From Impatiens glandulifera (taxonomy: Eukaryota; Streptophyta; Magnoliopsida; Ericales; Balsaminaceae): a DNA stretch of 64,000 bases. This document shows, piece by piece, positions 33,670 to 45,837 of this stretch; the first letter of the stretch is position 1; the number at the start of each line of letters is the position of its first letter. The position numbers and the translations under genes are program-made. The notes under the pieces were generated by a model. It ran no database searches, was not told the DNA's origin, and saw only the letters and a program-made list of their open reading frames with translations. Location: assembly GCF_907164915.1 (NCBI RefSeq), contig NC_061862.1:139987913-140051912 (forward strand). Reading direction: 5' to 3'.

Positions 33670-36600
33670 ATATAGTAACATGGAACATAAGGGGACTCAA
33701 TGACCCTCTAAAATGCAAAGAAATCAGGAGGATCATCGAGAATCAGAAGATCACTATTATGGGTATTCTTGAGACAAAAGTCAAAAGTCGGAACGTTGAG
33801 AAGGTTAGCAAACTATGTATTGATAGTAGCTAGAAAATCATTCACAACTCAAATGACAAAACGGGCAGAATCTGGGTTATTTGGGATAAAAAAGTTGTTG
33901 AGGTCAGGGATCTCTTTTCGAATGATCAAGCAATCCTGGTGGAGGTCAAAGACACAATCACAAGAATCGTGTTTAATCTTACTATTGTCTATGGTAGCAA
34001 CTTAAGCACTGACAGAAGACTCCTCTAGAATTGTCTTAGAAACTAGATCGGTATTGATAAATCTTGGGCTGTCCTTGGTGATTACAACGTAACCAGAAAC
34101 GAATCTGATCGTAGCCCAGAATCTGAAATAACTTAGGATATGATTGACTTTAATGACTACATCAGAGATATGAGTTGTATCAAGCCTACCAATTCTGGGA
34201 ACTTCTTCACTCGGTCTTCTACAAGAGGGAATGAGCAAATTAGAAAAAGAGAATTGATAGATGTCTGGTAAATGAGAACTGGATTAACCAATTTCCGAGA
34301 AGTCAACTTCATGTTCTGAATCCGGTATATCTGATCACTTTCCGATTAAATTGTTCTAGGAAAAGGAAGAAAAGTTCAAAATGCCCTTTAAAATTTTCAA
34401 TTTCTGGATGGATAATGATAAATTCAAGGGTATTCTCGAAAGCGTATGGTCTACAGATGTTAGAGGTTCCAACATGTACAGGGTTTCTGAGAAACTTAAG
34501 CTCTTGAAGAATCATCTCCAAAGTTTTGACAAGAAGAAGGTCAGCAATATCTCTAATAGAGTTCTGGCTGCTAGAGAAGAACTGGAAGAGGTTCATAAAA
34601 AGTTATTAAAGGATGATAGTGATGAAGAACTCAATGAAACAGAAAGGTATGCGCTTGAAAACTTCAGAAAGCTGATTCTACTTGAAGAGAATTTTGTTAG
34701 ACAGAAATCAAGACAGAGCTGCCTCTCGTTGGGTGACAAAAACACAGCTTTCTTCTACATAAAATGTAAGGCTAGAAACATGAGAAATAATGTGTACAGG
34801 CTAAAGAATGATGATGGTGAATATGTTCAGGGTCAAAAGGGTGTACAAGATCTGGCTATCGATTTCTATAAGCAGCTTATGGGTACAAGAAAGCAGCATC
34901 AAAGTCACCTGAATACCTTGAATCAGATTATTGATAGGAAAATCTCTGCAGAAGATAGTCTCCAGTTGATAAGGGTGGTCACGAAAGTTGAGGTTAAAGA
35001 AACTCTATTTAGTATTGATGGGAATAAAAGTCCGGGTCCTGATAGGTTAATGCACAGTTCTTCAAAGACAATTGGTCAGTTGTGGGTAAAGATGTTACTG
35101 ATGGGGTTCTGGAGTTTTTTAAAAACAGGAAGATGTTAAAGCAATGAAATACAGCAGTTCTAACCTTGATCCCAAAAACTGCGGTACCTGAGAAAGTACA
35201 AGATTTCAGATCAATTTCCTATAGCAATGTGATTTATAAAATAATTTCAAAAATCATTTCTAAATGTTTTAAAAAGGTAATAGGAAAAATAATAAATCTT
35301 AATCAATCTGCATTCATCCCCAGTAGGACAATCTCTCATAATATTCTTATCATGTAGAGCCTATTAAAAACCTACGGGAAAAAGAAAATATCCCCGAGAG
35401 TGGCTTTCAAAATAGATATCAAGAAAGCTTTCGACTCTGTTAGATGGGAAGCCATTTGAGACTTTCTGGTTGTTTCTTCTTTTCCTATGATTTTTATCGA
35501 TTGGATTATGCAATGCGTTTCATCATCCTATTTTGTTGTTAGCGTCAATGGAGTCCACAGAGGCTATTTCAAGGGTGAAAACAGGGTAAGGAAAGGGGAC
35601 CATCTCCCTTCTTACCTTTTCGTAGCTATCATGGAGATCTTTGAGAGCATCTTCGCGATGTTCCGAAATAATCGTCCATACATTTTTCACCCATTCTGCG
35701 AGGTAGAGGAGGTAACACATTTATGCTTTGCTGACGATTTGTTCATTCTAGCGCACGCAGACGTTGATTCCATTAAAACTATTAGGGCTGCACTAACGTC
35801 TTTTCTGAGGTTATAGATTTAACTATTAATGAAAGAAAAAGTGTGGCATTTTATGAAGATATGAAGGACGACACAAAGCAGGACATATTCAACATCATGG
35901 GCATCAAGGAATGCAACTTTCCCATAAGGTACTTAGGAATTCCGTTAACTGCAAAGCAAATCGACATCTCACACTGCAAGTCGCTGATTGAAAAGGTAAA
36001 AAACACGATATCTGACTGGGCAGCGAAAAAACTTTCTTATACAGGGTGGATCGAACTTATCAAAACCGTGGTTAGTGGCATAGTTGGCTACTGGGCGCAG
36101 CAAATGGTCATTCCGAAGAAGGTTATGAAGGAACTCGACACGCTGACGAGAAACTTTATCTGGGGTAGTAGTGGAAAAGGAGGAAAGAAAGTCAAATGGA
36201 TCACTCTCTGCAAACCGAAGGACGAGGGAGGCATCAACTTGAAGAACTGTATCGAGTGGAACAAGGCTCTAACCTTCAAGCATCTGTGAGCTTTGAATCG
36301 CAATAAGGAGTCACTATGGATCAAATGGGTGCATACGAGGTTTATGAAACACGAAACCAGCATCTGGACCTGCAAAATTCACGAAGGTATGAGCTGGTCT
36401 TTGAAAAAGATTCTTAAACTAAGAAGCGATATTGCAGATCTTTATGACATCCGACTAGGGGACGAGAAAGGCACTCTATTCTGGCACGACCCCTGGCTCG
36501 AAAACCAGCCTATCATCGACAATGAGGAGTTTCAAAATACTCGTATAAGAAGGGACTACGCAAAAAAGAAAATCAGGGACATCAAAGACCGGAATTGGAA

Positions 36601-37311
36601 CTTGCTCTTGAGAAGAATTCTAGAAGGAAAGAGGATACGTGATCATATAAGTAACATACAACTACACGACATATCGGATATTCATGAATGGAAAGCTGAG
36701 GACAATGGGAAGCTGGTATTGAAGAAAATATGGGAGGTAATTCGAGAAAAAGCGCAGAAAGTAGAATGGGCTCCTCTTGTATGGTCAACAAAGATTATCC
36801 CTCGACACCAGTTCATCCTATGACTCGCCTTCTGGTAAGACTCAGCACTCGTGATCGTATCAGCGAGTATATGAGCATCCCGGACGTGAGCTGTCTTCTA
36901 TGCATAGGAATTAAAGAAACCATAGATCACCTATTCGGGAGCTGTTGTATTACTTCGGAGCTTTGGGACAGATTCTATAAAAGCCTGGAGCTGATTAGTT
37001 TCCCGAGCGAATGGAATGAAATCAAAGAAGCAGCACTACCCAAAGCCAAGGGAAATAGATTTGCAACAAACATGTTCAAGTGCGGCTTTGGAGCAGTGGT
37101 GTATAACATTTGGCAAGAACGGAATGCAAGGGTATATGACAGAACCCGCAAGAGCATTGACGAGTTATGAAAAGATATTGTATCGGATTGCAGCTCCCTC
37201 GCGAAAACGTGGAGAGGAATTCCAAGCACGGAGCATAACTAGAATATCTGCAGAAACTGGAGTTTACCGTTTTTTAAACTCACTAGAATTGAAAGCATTG
37301 TAAACAGATAA
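33666..37311 (+). pseudogene. LINE ORF2: endonuclease / reverse transcriptase, broken
   Basis: Begins MNIVTWNIRGLNDPLKCKEI, the start of the APE-type endonuclease (with GILETKVK and GDYN motifs before about 34,350). Reverse-transcriptase blocks follow: NKSPGPD near 35,030, QSAFIPSRTISHNI near 35,320, KIDIKKAFDSVRW near 35,430, and the catalytic FADD at 35,727-35,738. The zf-RVT domain lies near 36,880-37,130 (CLLCIGIKETIDHLFGSCC; NIWQERNARVY). It ends ...FKLTRIESIVNR at 37,311. No RNase H domain is seen. The start overlaps the ORF1 stop in the sequence ATGA. There are multiple TGG-derived stops and one-base losses, for example near 36,825. Confidence 0.88.
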
Positions 37312-37624
37312 TTCATTTACGTTTATAGCTTTTTAGCTTTTATTTAGAATGTTACGACTTCAAAATAATTCTAGGCCTGTCTAGAATGATCTCTTAAACT
37401 TGTGGTTTTTTTCCCGTTTTTGAGAATTTTTAATGAAATGATGCTAAGTCATTTTTCCCAAAAAAAAAAGTCTCATTAATTTTTTCATTTATTTAAAAAA
37501 TAAATAAAAATTGAGACAATAATTATTGATACAAACAAACAATAAAGACAATATACAAATGTTTACAATACATGTTACAGTGTTGGAGATGACTCAAAGA
37601 ATAAATAAAAATTAATAATTCATG

Positions 37625-37775
37625 TAGGTGTAGGTGGAGGTGGAGGTGGAGGTGGAGGTGGAGGTGGAGGTGGAGGTGGAGGTGGAGGTGGAGGTGGAGG
37701 TGGAGGTGGAGGTGGAGGTGGAGGTGGAGGTGGAGGTTGAAGTAGAGGTAGAGGTAGAGATAGAGGTAGAGGTTG
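37625..37775 (+). repeat. (GGAGGT)n microsatellite
   Basis: About 110 bp of uninterrupted GGTGGA repeats, degrading to GTAGAGGTAGAG at the right edge. The strand has closely spaced GG pairs and could form G-quadruplexes. The minus-strand frame of poly-proline across it is a repeat by-product. Confidence 0.95.
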
Positions 37776-37779
37776 AGGT

Positions 37780-38175
37780 AATCGGTTAGGTCGGTTTATA
37801 TTTGAAACACAGTTAAATCGTTGAAATTGGTTTGAAACGGTCAATTTTGTTGATTGGTTCAGTCAGATTAGTCTATTCGATTTGTTTGATTAATTTTATA
37901 AAAATGACTAAATAATATAGTTACATATCATATTTGTTTTAAAAAACTATATATATACATTAATTAGAGTAAGTGGTTTAATTCGGTCGGTTTATATTTA
38001 AAATACACAACTAAACCGTTGAAATCGGTTTGAAACTGTCAATTTTGTTATATTAGTCAATTCAATTGGATCAATTCGGTCTGATTTGATTAATTTCATA
38101 AAATAATATTATTTATATATGAAATTTCTGATTTGATTAATTTCATAAAATAATATTATTTATATATGAAATTTA
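37780..38175. repeat. Duplicated CGGTTTATATTT segment and a ~50-bp tandem repeat
   Basis: A segment starting GGTCGGTTTATATTTGAAAC at about 37,789 recurs at about 37,984 (GGTCGGTTTATATTTAAAAT), each followed by AAACCGTTGAAATCGGTTTGAAAC-like sequence. At about 38,080-38,175 a unit ending ATTTATATATGAAATTT is present twice. It resembles common plant dispersed repeats. No coding signal. Confidence 0.6.
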
Positions 38176-38670
38176 TTTTATAAAAGTTATGTACTTATAT
38201 TTCTATACTAACTTTAAAAAAAATAACAAATATATATATAAACACAACACTGATATATATATTAGCGTTGTGTTTAGTTGGATCGTATGTGTTGTCTCGA
38301 TTTTTATAATTCGAATAATATTTTTTAATTTTTGGTGAATCATTTGTTATTTATATATGCCGATTGTTTTAGTTATATTTTTTTCGAATTTGTGTTCAAC
38401 TTGTGTTACTCCTATCTGTTTAGAAAAACGAATGTCCAAGTTTGAGAAATATGCACTGCATTTGGATGTTCTCAATTTATAGTTTGTTTTGGATTTGCTT
38501 AAAATATGGAAAAAAGACGCAAACATGACGAGTCCCTTGGGAGACACGTGTAACTACTCTTCACCTTTTCAGACTTGGTCATTGATTCAAATGTTGTGGG
38601 CTTGATTTCGTCTTCATGGCGGCATTAAATACCACTTCTTGGATAGATGATCAAGTTGATCTCGGGTTTT
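38176..38670. other. No gene seen
   Basis: AT-rich sequence. The minus-strand frame 38,347-38,547 has no recognisable domain. Confidence 0.4.
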
Positions 38671-38910
38671 GTATTAAACCAATCGCGTCTGATTAAAGTT
38701 TAAGGTGATTTTTTGCATTAAACCAATCATGTCCGATTGAAGTTTAATAAGAGTTTTCGCATTAAACCAATCGTATTCGATTGAAGTTTAAGGTAGGCTT
38801 TTGCATTAAACAAATCACCTTCAATTAAAGTTTAAGGTAGGGTTTTGCATTAAACAAATCGCATTCGATTGAAGTTTAAGATCGGGTTTCACATTAAACT
38901 AATCGCCTCC
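38671..38910. repeat. 44-bp minisatellite, about 5.5 units
   Basis: Units begin GCATTAAACCAATCG and continue with ATTCGATTGAAGTTTAAGG and a T-rich spacer, each exactly 44 bp. The AATCG..TTCGATT core of each unit is a small inverted repeat. Confidence 0.9.
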
Positions 38911-39175
38911 TTCTTTAGAATGTGTCAAGAAGAAGCTGTATGCAATTGATGTTTTTTGAGATCGATACCATCGAGTTTGATTTTTTTTTTTTTACCTTGA
39001 TCTAATTATTTGTAATGTATCCATATAAAATTTTGTTCTAAGTTATTTGAACATAGAAATTATTTTATGTTTGTATGTTAATCAATAATGTAAGAATAAA
39101 GTATACTAATTTAATTGATAATTGTATTTACATTAATTTGTTGTTAGACTTCTTTATTTTATTTTTTAGGTTTTG

Positions 39176-40889
39176 TGTTAGGATCGGGATCGCCAAAGGA
39201 GACTGGAGTCTCACAAAGGTGAACGCTTACACACACGCCGGTTGATAATAACCCTGTTAGAGGTTAATATCGATCTCTATTCTTCGCAAGTTGTCACAAA
39301 CTCTTGAACCGAGTTCAAGTGCGAAAGTGTTTGTTTCAACTTGAAGCAACGAATAATCTGTTTGGAAGATACAGAAAGTAAAGAACAGAAGACACAAGAG
39401 ATGTTTATGGATGTTCGGAGTAAACTTTCCTACGTCACCCTACTTCTCAAACCTTTGAGAAGGATATTCACTAGAATATTCAATATGTTTACAATGCGTA
39501 CACAGACTTAGTTAAACAACCGAGGCTTAGTAACTGCTCGTTTTCGAATTTTCATTAAACTCACTCTATTGAACAAAAAAAATTATGTCAACTTATAATG
39601 TTCACCATTCACACTGAATAGGTAATATTGTAATATACTCGAGTTTCTAACACACTCTTTTACAGCTGGTAAGTTTCGAAAGCTTGAGAGATTTGATAGC
39701 AAAGATGTTGGGAAAAGATTGCTCAAAGATAAGGTTGCGTGAGATCAAAGTTGCTCAAGAACATATGACTTATGTCTTCTTAAATAGGCAAGTATATCAA
39801 TGGATATATTTGTGACTTCAACGGCTATATCTACTTCAAGGAACCACTACTCTTCTCTTTGATTGGTGGATGTCCATAATAGTACAACAGATGGGATATC
39901 CTTCTTTGATCTTGTCTATGCTCTGATAATATTAAGTCAAGATGGCATTAATTGGATTATCATTTCCTAGGAGCATACAACAAGGATAATTTGTCTTCTG
40001 GTCGTTTTGATAGTCTGAACTTTTATTGGCAGACACTACTATCAAAAGATCTTCCTCAAACTTGCACCAAAGTGGAAATAAAATGCTGAGGTAGTATAAA
40101 GCTGATTTCTTTATTTAACGGTCCTGGGATACATATTACAGGCTACACTTCAAGATAAAACCGAAATATAGATACTACCGGCTTCGTCTTAAGAGATAAA
40201 GCCGAACTATAGATACTACCGATTACGCTTAGAAGATAAAACCAATATAGATACTACTGTCTACGTTTTAAGACATAAAACCAATTTTGAGATAAAACCG
40301 ACTTGGAGATAAAACCAGTTATACTTAAGATATTAAATCGATAGATACTACCGAATACGCTTAGGATAAAACCGACTTGGAGATAAATCCAATTACGCTT
40401 TGAGATACTACCAGTTACGTGCCTTTAATTTAAAACTAATCTTAGGATATTACCGAAGTAGAGATTCTACCGGTTATGTGCTTTTGACATAAAACCGATC
40501 TTAAGATATTACCAAAGTAGAGAAACTACCAGTTACATGTCTTTGATATAAAATCGATTTAAAGATATTACCGAAGTAGAGATACTCCTGGTTACGTGTC
40601 TTTGATATAAAACCGATCTTAAGATATTACCGACTATGTATTGACATAAAACCAAAGTAGAGATACTACCGGTTACACTTAGAGATAAATCCGACTTGGA
40701 GATATAGTTGGTTCTGAGATACTACCGGTTATGTCTTTTAGAGATAAAACCGATCTTGTATCCGACTTGACATGAAACCGGTCAACTTTATTTCTGGTTT
40801 TCTTTATCCTACATGAAATTTAAACTTAGTTAAATTCTTTATTAATAGTTAATTAATCATAATAATTAATTACCTATTTTTATCTAACA
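39176..40889 (-). repeat. 3' LTR of minus-strand Sirevirus-like copia
   Basis: In reverse complement it starts TGTTAGATAAAAATAGG (40,889) and ends GATCCCGATCCTAACA (39,176). The inner half (40,130-40,800) is an array of AAACCGAT / ACCGGTTACG / GATACTACC motifs. The promoter-distal half is nearly the same as 53,871-54,400. It is preceded on its own strand by polypurine tracts (40,890-41,110) and has no PBS beyond its other end, so it is the 3' LTR. Confidence 0.85.
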
Positions 40890-41110
40890 ATTTCTCACTT
40901 TTTGATTATTTAATCTAAATATTCAAAACTTTGTAATTTTGTAATCGTTGGCTAGTTATGCTAAGTTAATTGTTTGTTTTAATCTAACAATTTCTCTCTC
41001 TTTGATTATTTAAAATAAATTATCAAAGCCATCTTTAAAAGCCAGTTTGATCAAAAAAGAAGTGATCTAATTTATTGCAATTTCTCCATTTTTGATTGTT
41101 TTAATCTAAA
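40890..41110 (-). other. Repeated polypurine tracts upstream of 3' LTR
   Basis: On the minus strand three similar blocks occur within about 200 bp: CAAAAATGGAGAAATTG, CAAAGAGAGAGAAATTGTTAG and CAAAAAGTGAGAAATTGTTAG. The last directly precedes the LTR. These are candidate plus-strand priming sites. Multiplied PPTs have been reported as a feature of Sireviruses. Confidence 0.65.
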
Positions 41111-41279
41111 ACTATCAAAACTAGCCATTAATAATAAAATAATTATCATAAGAGCATCCTTGTTTGATAAACATAAACCATTATTGTTAGCAACAGGAAT
41201 ATAACCAAAGGTTCAACAAAAATAATTTAAGAGTAAAATGTATAAGTGAGAGATCAAATGTAAATGTAAGGGAAGAGTT

Positions 41280-44200
41280 TTAGTGTCTCTCTTTTTTTGG
41301 TTTTGGGTCATGTTCTGCGAGTTCGCTCATGAATCTTATTACGAATTCCTGAACTGGTTTCCCCGAAACATTGATCTCAGGACTCCTTGCTCTCAGTTGA
41401 TTAATGACATCATCCATGTTTATTCCACCAGCTCGTCGTTGCATACGGCCTGACCTGGTGCTACGTGGAATTTCTGGTGGAGGTTCATCAGGCTGAGGTT
41501 GAGTGTTTGCGATTTGATTTTGATATTGTGACAAGGTCGCATCATCCGCTATTTTTGAGAGTTGAGCAGTTTTATTTCGTTTTGCAGCTTTGGTCTTCTT
41601 GGTAGTGTTTGCTGGCATGGCAGCATTATCAGCATTAATCTACTCTTGAATCTGTTTGGCAGCCTCTACATCAACTCTTATTTTCTCAACTTCAACCTGT
41701 TTAGCTACCTCAACAATGGCATTCTCCTCATCTTGCATATGTCTGGAAGCTTCTTCATTTTCTCTTAGTTTCTCGGCATCAGCAGCATTCTGAGATTTAG
41801 CCATCTCAATAAGTTACGATGATACAACTTTAACAACAGTGAGTGTTTTGAAGACCATGGGTTTTATCTGTACCAATTCATGCCTTAACTCTCGTCTTAA
41901 CCCTGCCAATTCCTGATTATGAGAGCCAGAAGATGATGCCTTCTTCTATTCCATTACATCCAATCGAGCATTAATAGATGCTTACCATGGAGCTAGAGCG
42001 TTCATGATAATCTGTTTGATGTTTGGCCTTAGAGCTTACTCGGATTCGGACTGGGTGGAGATGTGATAATCAATAGGAACATCTTGGATAGGATGAACTT
42101 GATGAGAGCTAACTTGTATAGATCTTTCCGGACGAACCGATCCTTCAACATTATCAGTTTTGTTCTTATGACCATGATCAGACGCTTCTTTAGACTTAGA
42201 GAACTTACCCGATCTGGATTGAGCAGGGGTCGGCGTCCTGGCGGGTGGAACTTGATTTTCTCTTCAACAGATGTTTGTACTATGGGAAGATTCGAGTTAA
42301 CCATGTCTTGGCCATCTTCATTTTCAGATTCATCATGAGTTGTTCCCAGCAAGCTAGATTCCAATACATCAGCTGAAGTGACTTTATGACCTTCGGTAAC
42401 CCGTTCATAATCCTGTTTAGACATCCCAAGATATTGCTCTTTAATGCATCAGCCTCAAACGTCATAACCCTCAAAGAGCTCTTGTTCTTCAGATGGAGTC
42501 CAAGTTGGCCTTGTGGTTAGTGCCTCTTCAACAAGTGGTTGCTCGGTTCTGATGATTTGAAGTTCACCTTATGAGTGGGACATTTCTTCGATGAAATCCA
42601 ATGGTTCCATCCCGTCGTCATGATTTAGGTCAAGGTGCTGACGTGGAATGCCGTTGTGTTCTGAGGTTTCACCTCCATCAATATATCGAAGAGTGGTGGA
42701 CATATAGAACTCTAGTAACCAGGTTAAGTGGTTGATCACTTGTGCGTCAGTTTTAACAATTTTGGAGTTGGGATTATAGTTGGATTGACATGCTTTTATA
42801 GCTGGAAATATTGCATTGCCCCTTGCATAAGCCTCCACATATTCACCCCTTTTTAAAGCCACGGTAACAGTTCTTGTCTCAGACATAGAGAAAACTAATT
42901 CCTCTAATTCTAATAGCTTTACCCATTTTTGATCAGGTGCCATGTCCGGGAATACTTCATCAAAGCTAGTCTCCAATCTGATGTTCGCCTAAGAGTTGAC
43001 AACATCAATTTTAATCATGGCTTCGGCCTCAACTTGATCGAGGATTAGTTGAATGGACGTTTGTGCTTCAGGAGTTACATTCAAAGGTGGTTCAGGGGAA
43101 AGAAAAGCACGATCTTTGTTTGGCTTTCCTTTGTTTGCTTACCCATGATTGAATCTATGTTGGGTTCAACAACTTTTTCTCATTCGGGTTCCGAAATGGG
43201 CTTTTTGATCTTTAACTAACTCGAATATCTCATAGCAGCAAATGAAGAAAATGATTCAACTGTGGCTCTTCTTAATGTATGTTCATTAGGAGAAGGCCTA
43301 CTCATTAGTATTACTTGAGGAAATATCGGTCTTGGAATAAACCTTTCATTTTCAATTGCCTTAGATTTCTGACCAGCAGCCAATGATGGATTTGTTTTTA
43401 GAGTTATAACATGCGTGTCATGATTGGGATTGTACTGATCGGTTATGACCACTTCGGATCGATCAACCTCGTCAATATTGGTTGATAGACCAGTAGTATT
43501 GGGATCAGCTTGCTGGGTATCAACCTGATCGGTTTTGAACATCTTCGAGCATGATAGTTTGTTATGCTTCATATAGTTGTTCAGCTTGAGGACCTTCATT
43601 CTGTCGGTTGATTTGTAAACTCTCCAACCTCTCGGCTTCAAAAATGTTTGGCTGACTCATATCAATATCGACTACAGAATGAGCCTCTAAAACCGCAAGC
43701 CCAATCTCAATATTTTGAAGATTAACATCTTCCACGGGAGTTAACGCTGGTTTTGTAATATAAACCACTACCGATAAAACCTCTAAAGCCACAAGCTCAA
43801 TCGTGGTGGCAGGAAGTACAATTTCCTTATGATTTTCAACAAGTACCAACACAAGTTCAACATTAAAGAAAGGAGGAGCATTTAGAGTTGAAGTGTGTGC
43901 AACATCGGTTGGGATCTCCTCCTGAATCTCTTGAATCACATCGGTTTGACCGGTAGATACCTTCTCTGGCTGGCTGATTTCTAACGCGTTGAGCCGATCG
44001 GTTTCAGGTGGAGATGATCAATCGGTTTCAGCAACAATATTTACCCGATCAGTTTCAGCTATCAGATCGGTTTCATCAACAACTTGTTGTATAATATCAG
44101 ATACTACTGATTGAACCTCTAAAACCGCAGGCTCAATCATAGTATTGGGAAGTGTCGAGACTTCCTTCTAAGGTGGAATAACAGATGTGGCATCAAAATG

Positions 44201-45200
44201 AGGTGGGGTTGGAATATTTACCTCGGGTTGATTTTTCTGTTGGGTGGAGGAGATCTCATTTGTTTCTTTCTGTCTTGTACTTACCATACTGGAAGCGCTG
44301 ACGGTGGACTCAGTGGAGGACCAGAGTCTCTTTAATGATTTCGTCCGGTTGTCTGGGTTGGAGCGTTTAGAACCGCTCTCAGTATTCTCGCTAGCAGCTT
44401 TTGCGCCACTCAATTGTTGTCTAGAGGCTCCGGACATGGATCCCTTGGCCTTTCTCATTCTAACAAAATACCTATTAGTGCTAACAGAAGTTAATATTTT
44501 TTCTGAGGGGAAGTGGGGTACTTGAACCGGTAGGTACGTTTAGGTGGTTTAAGATCCAGTCGATCTACATGGAAAAGGCAAGACTTCTGTTGGAGTGGGG
44601 AGACACCATCTCGCACAGAGTATTGAAGAGAATTAGTCCCTATTTTATCTTTTCGCCTGTCATATGGCACTCATCATATCGAACCTGGATCGAGTTAGAT
44701 AGTCAAAGTTCCCCGCCCCTCCCTTGTAATGCTTTGGCGGTAATATCGCACAAGACGCGGTATTCACATTTCAGATCTTTCTTCTTTCCGTTAAAGCTTA
44801 CCAGAATATCGGTATCAAAGAACAATATTTGTATCTTGGATGTCGCAGTTTGAGATATCCCCTTTGAGAACCCCGACCCTTTATTGGGAGTTTTAGAACT
44901 TCGGAAAATAGTTTTTCGGTGATGGTGAACTCCACACCGTTAACTTTGGCCATAATGGAACGGTTCACTAACCTCGTCGTGCGGAAGAACTCACGAATCG
45001 CTTCTGGATAATAGATTACCAGACCTTCTAGAAAGTCCTCAAGCCAGATTCTTCAATAGATTGTAGTAACTTCCGCATCTCGATCGATCCTTCATGATAG
45101 ATGCAGTCGAAGTTAACCCGTTTTATTTCCAATAAAGTAACTTTTTGTTGAGATAGTCTTCAAATTTGAACGGTGATTGACCTAGGTCTTCACGTTATTT
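41280..45200 (-). pseudogene. Envelope-like / accessory ORF of minus-strand copia, broken
   Basis: Located between pol and the 3' LTR. The N-terminal piece (about 45,130-44,900) reads NFDCIYHEGSIEMRKLLQS, DFLEG, REFFRTTRLV and VNGVEFTITEKLFS. It is the same fold-type as the ORF at 51,159 (MVAMFESL, FEFFKYGG-like, ..FTKEFFARFF). Further frames at 44,458, 43,939, 43,641, 42,976, 42,424 and 41,618 give a long low-complexity region with repeated AETDR-type peptides, ending in a basic tail. The proteins resemble repeat-associated envelope-like ORFs of plant Sireviruses. No clear transmembrane segment is seen. Role unknown. Many stops and shifts. Confidence 0.65.
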
Positions 45201-45837
45201 TAGAAATGACTGTTTTCTTTTTAAGAAGGAGCGATTCAGACAAGACATGCTAAACACTAGCTAGCTGTCCCATTTTGATTGAAAAATGAAGTTACCGAAA
45301 TTTTTTATGTAAATAATCAGTCTCTTGTCTGCAAAGTAGGTATTCATGAGATCAGTTATTTAGGCCAGAAGAAAACCCGCTTCCGCTTTGAACTGGAGAT
45401 TTTACCGGGCGGTAGTTGTCCAGTTAAATAACCGATCGGTTTTATCTCCATTTTGCTTGAGCCGTTCGGTTTTGTTTACACTTGTATTTGTAGGATAATT
45501 TTACCGATTTCAAAAGGAGAAAGTTGTTCGGTTTTATTTGCCTGAGATTGTTTTTCCTTCTAAGTTTATGCACATGAAAGTGTTTAGAGGATCAAAAGTC
45601 TGAATTTAAAAGTAAAAGTATCCGACCAGTTTTGGAAAATACCGAAACTTTTGAAGGGTCGATCGGTTTTAAGAGAATACCGAAGCAGAATTTTATACTG
45701 TTAAGATATTTTTGAGAAGCGAAAGCTTCTCCCTGAAAGTATGCTCAAGTTTTTCATGAAGATAGGTCCAAAATTTCTTCCTTTTTGAAAATGAGGGAGT
45801 TTCTTCCCGAATGCATGCCGGTATTTTAGAAAATAAT

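Larger units (their letters stand above)
28056..37469 (+). mobile_element. Full-length, inactive L1-type LINE (~9.4 kb)
   Basis: A CpG-rich 5' UTR is followed by a long ORF1 with a zinc knuckle, then ORF2 with APE endonuclease, RT and zf-RVT domains, and a 3' UTR ending TTTTTAATGAAATGATGC...A-run. Flanks carry AAGACTCATTA (28,045-28,055) and AAGTCTCATTA (37,468-37,478), a plausible 11-bp TSD with one mismatch. It is the only full-length copy here of a family with 5'-truncated relatives at 5.2, 10.1, 15.6 and 57.4 kb. The length is unusually large for a plant LINE because of ORF1. Many stops and frameshifts make it non-autonomous. Confidence 0.88.

Noticed and set aside
37620..37844. Minus-strand poly-proline protein
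   Set aside because: Product of the (GGAGGT)n microsatellite.
44244..44853. Plus-strand open frames of 93-94 codons
   Set aside because: Antisense shadows of the minus-strand envelope-like coding region.
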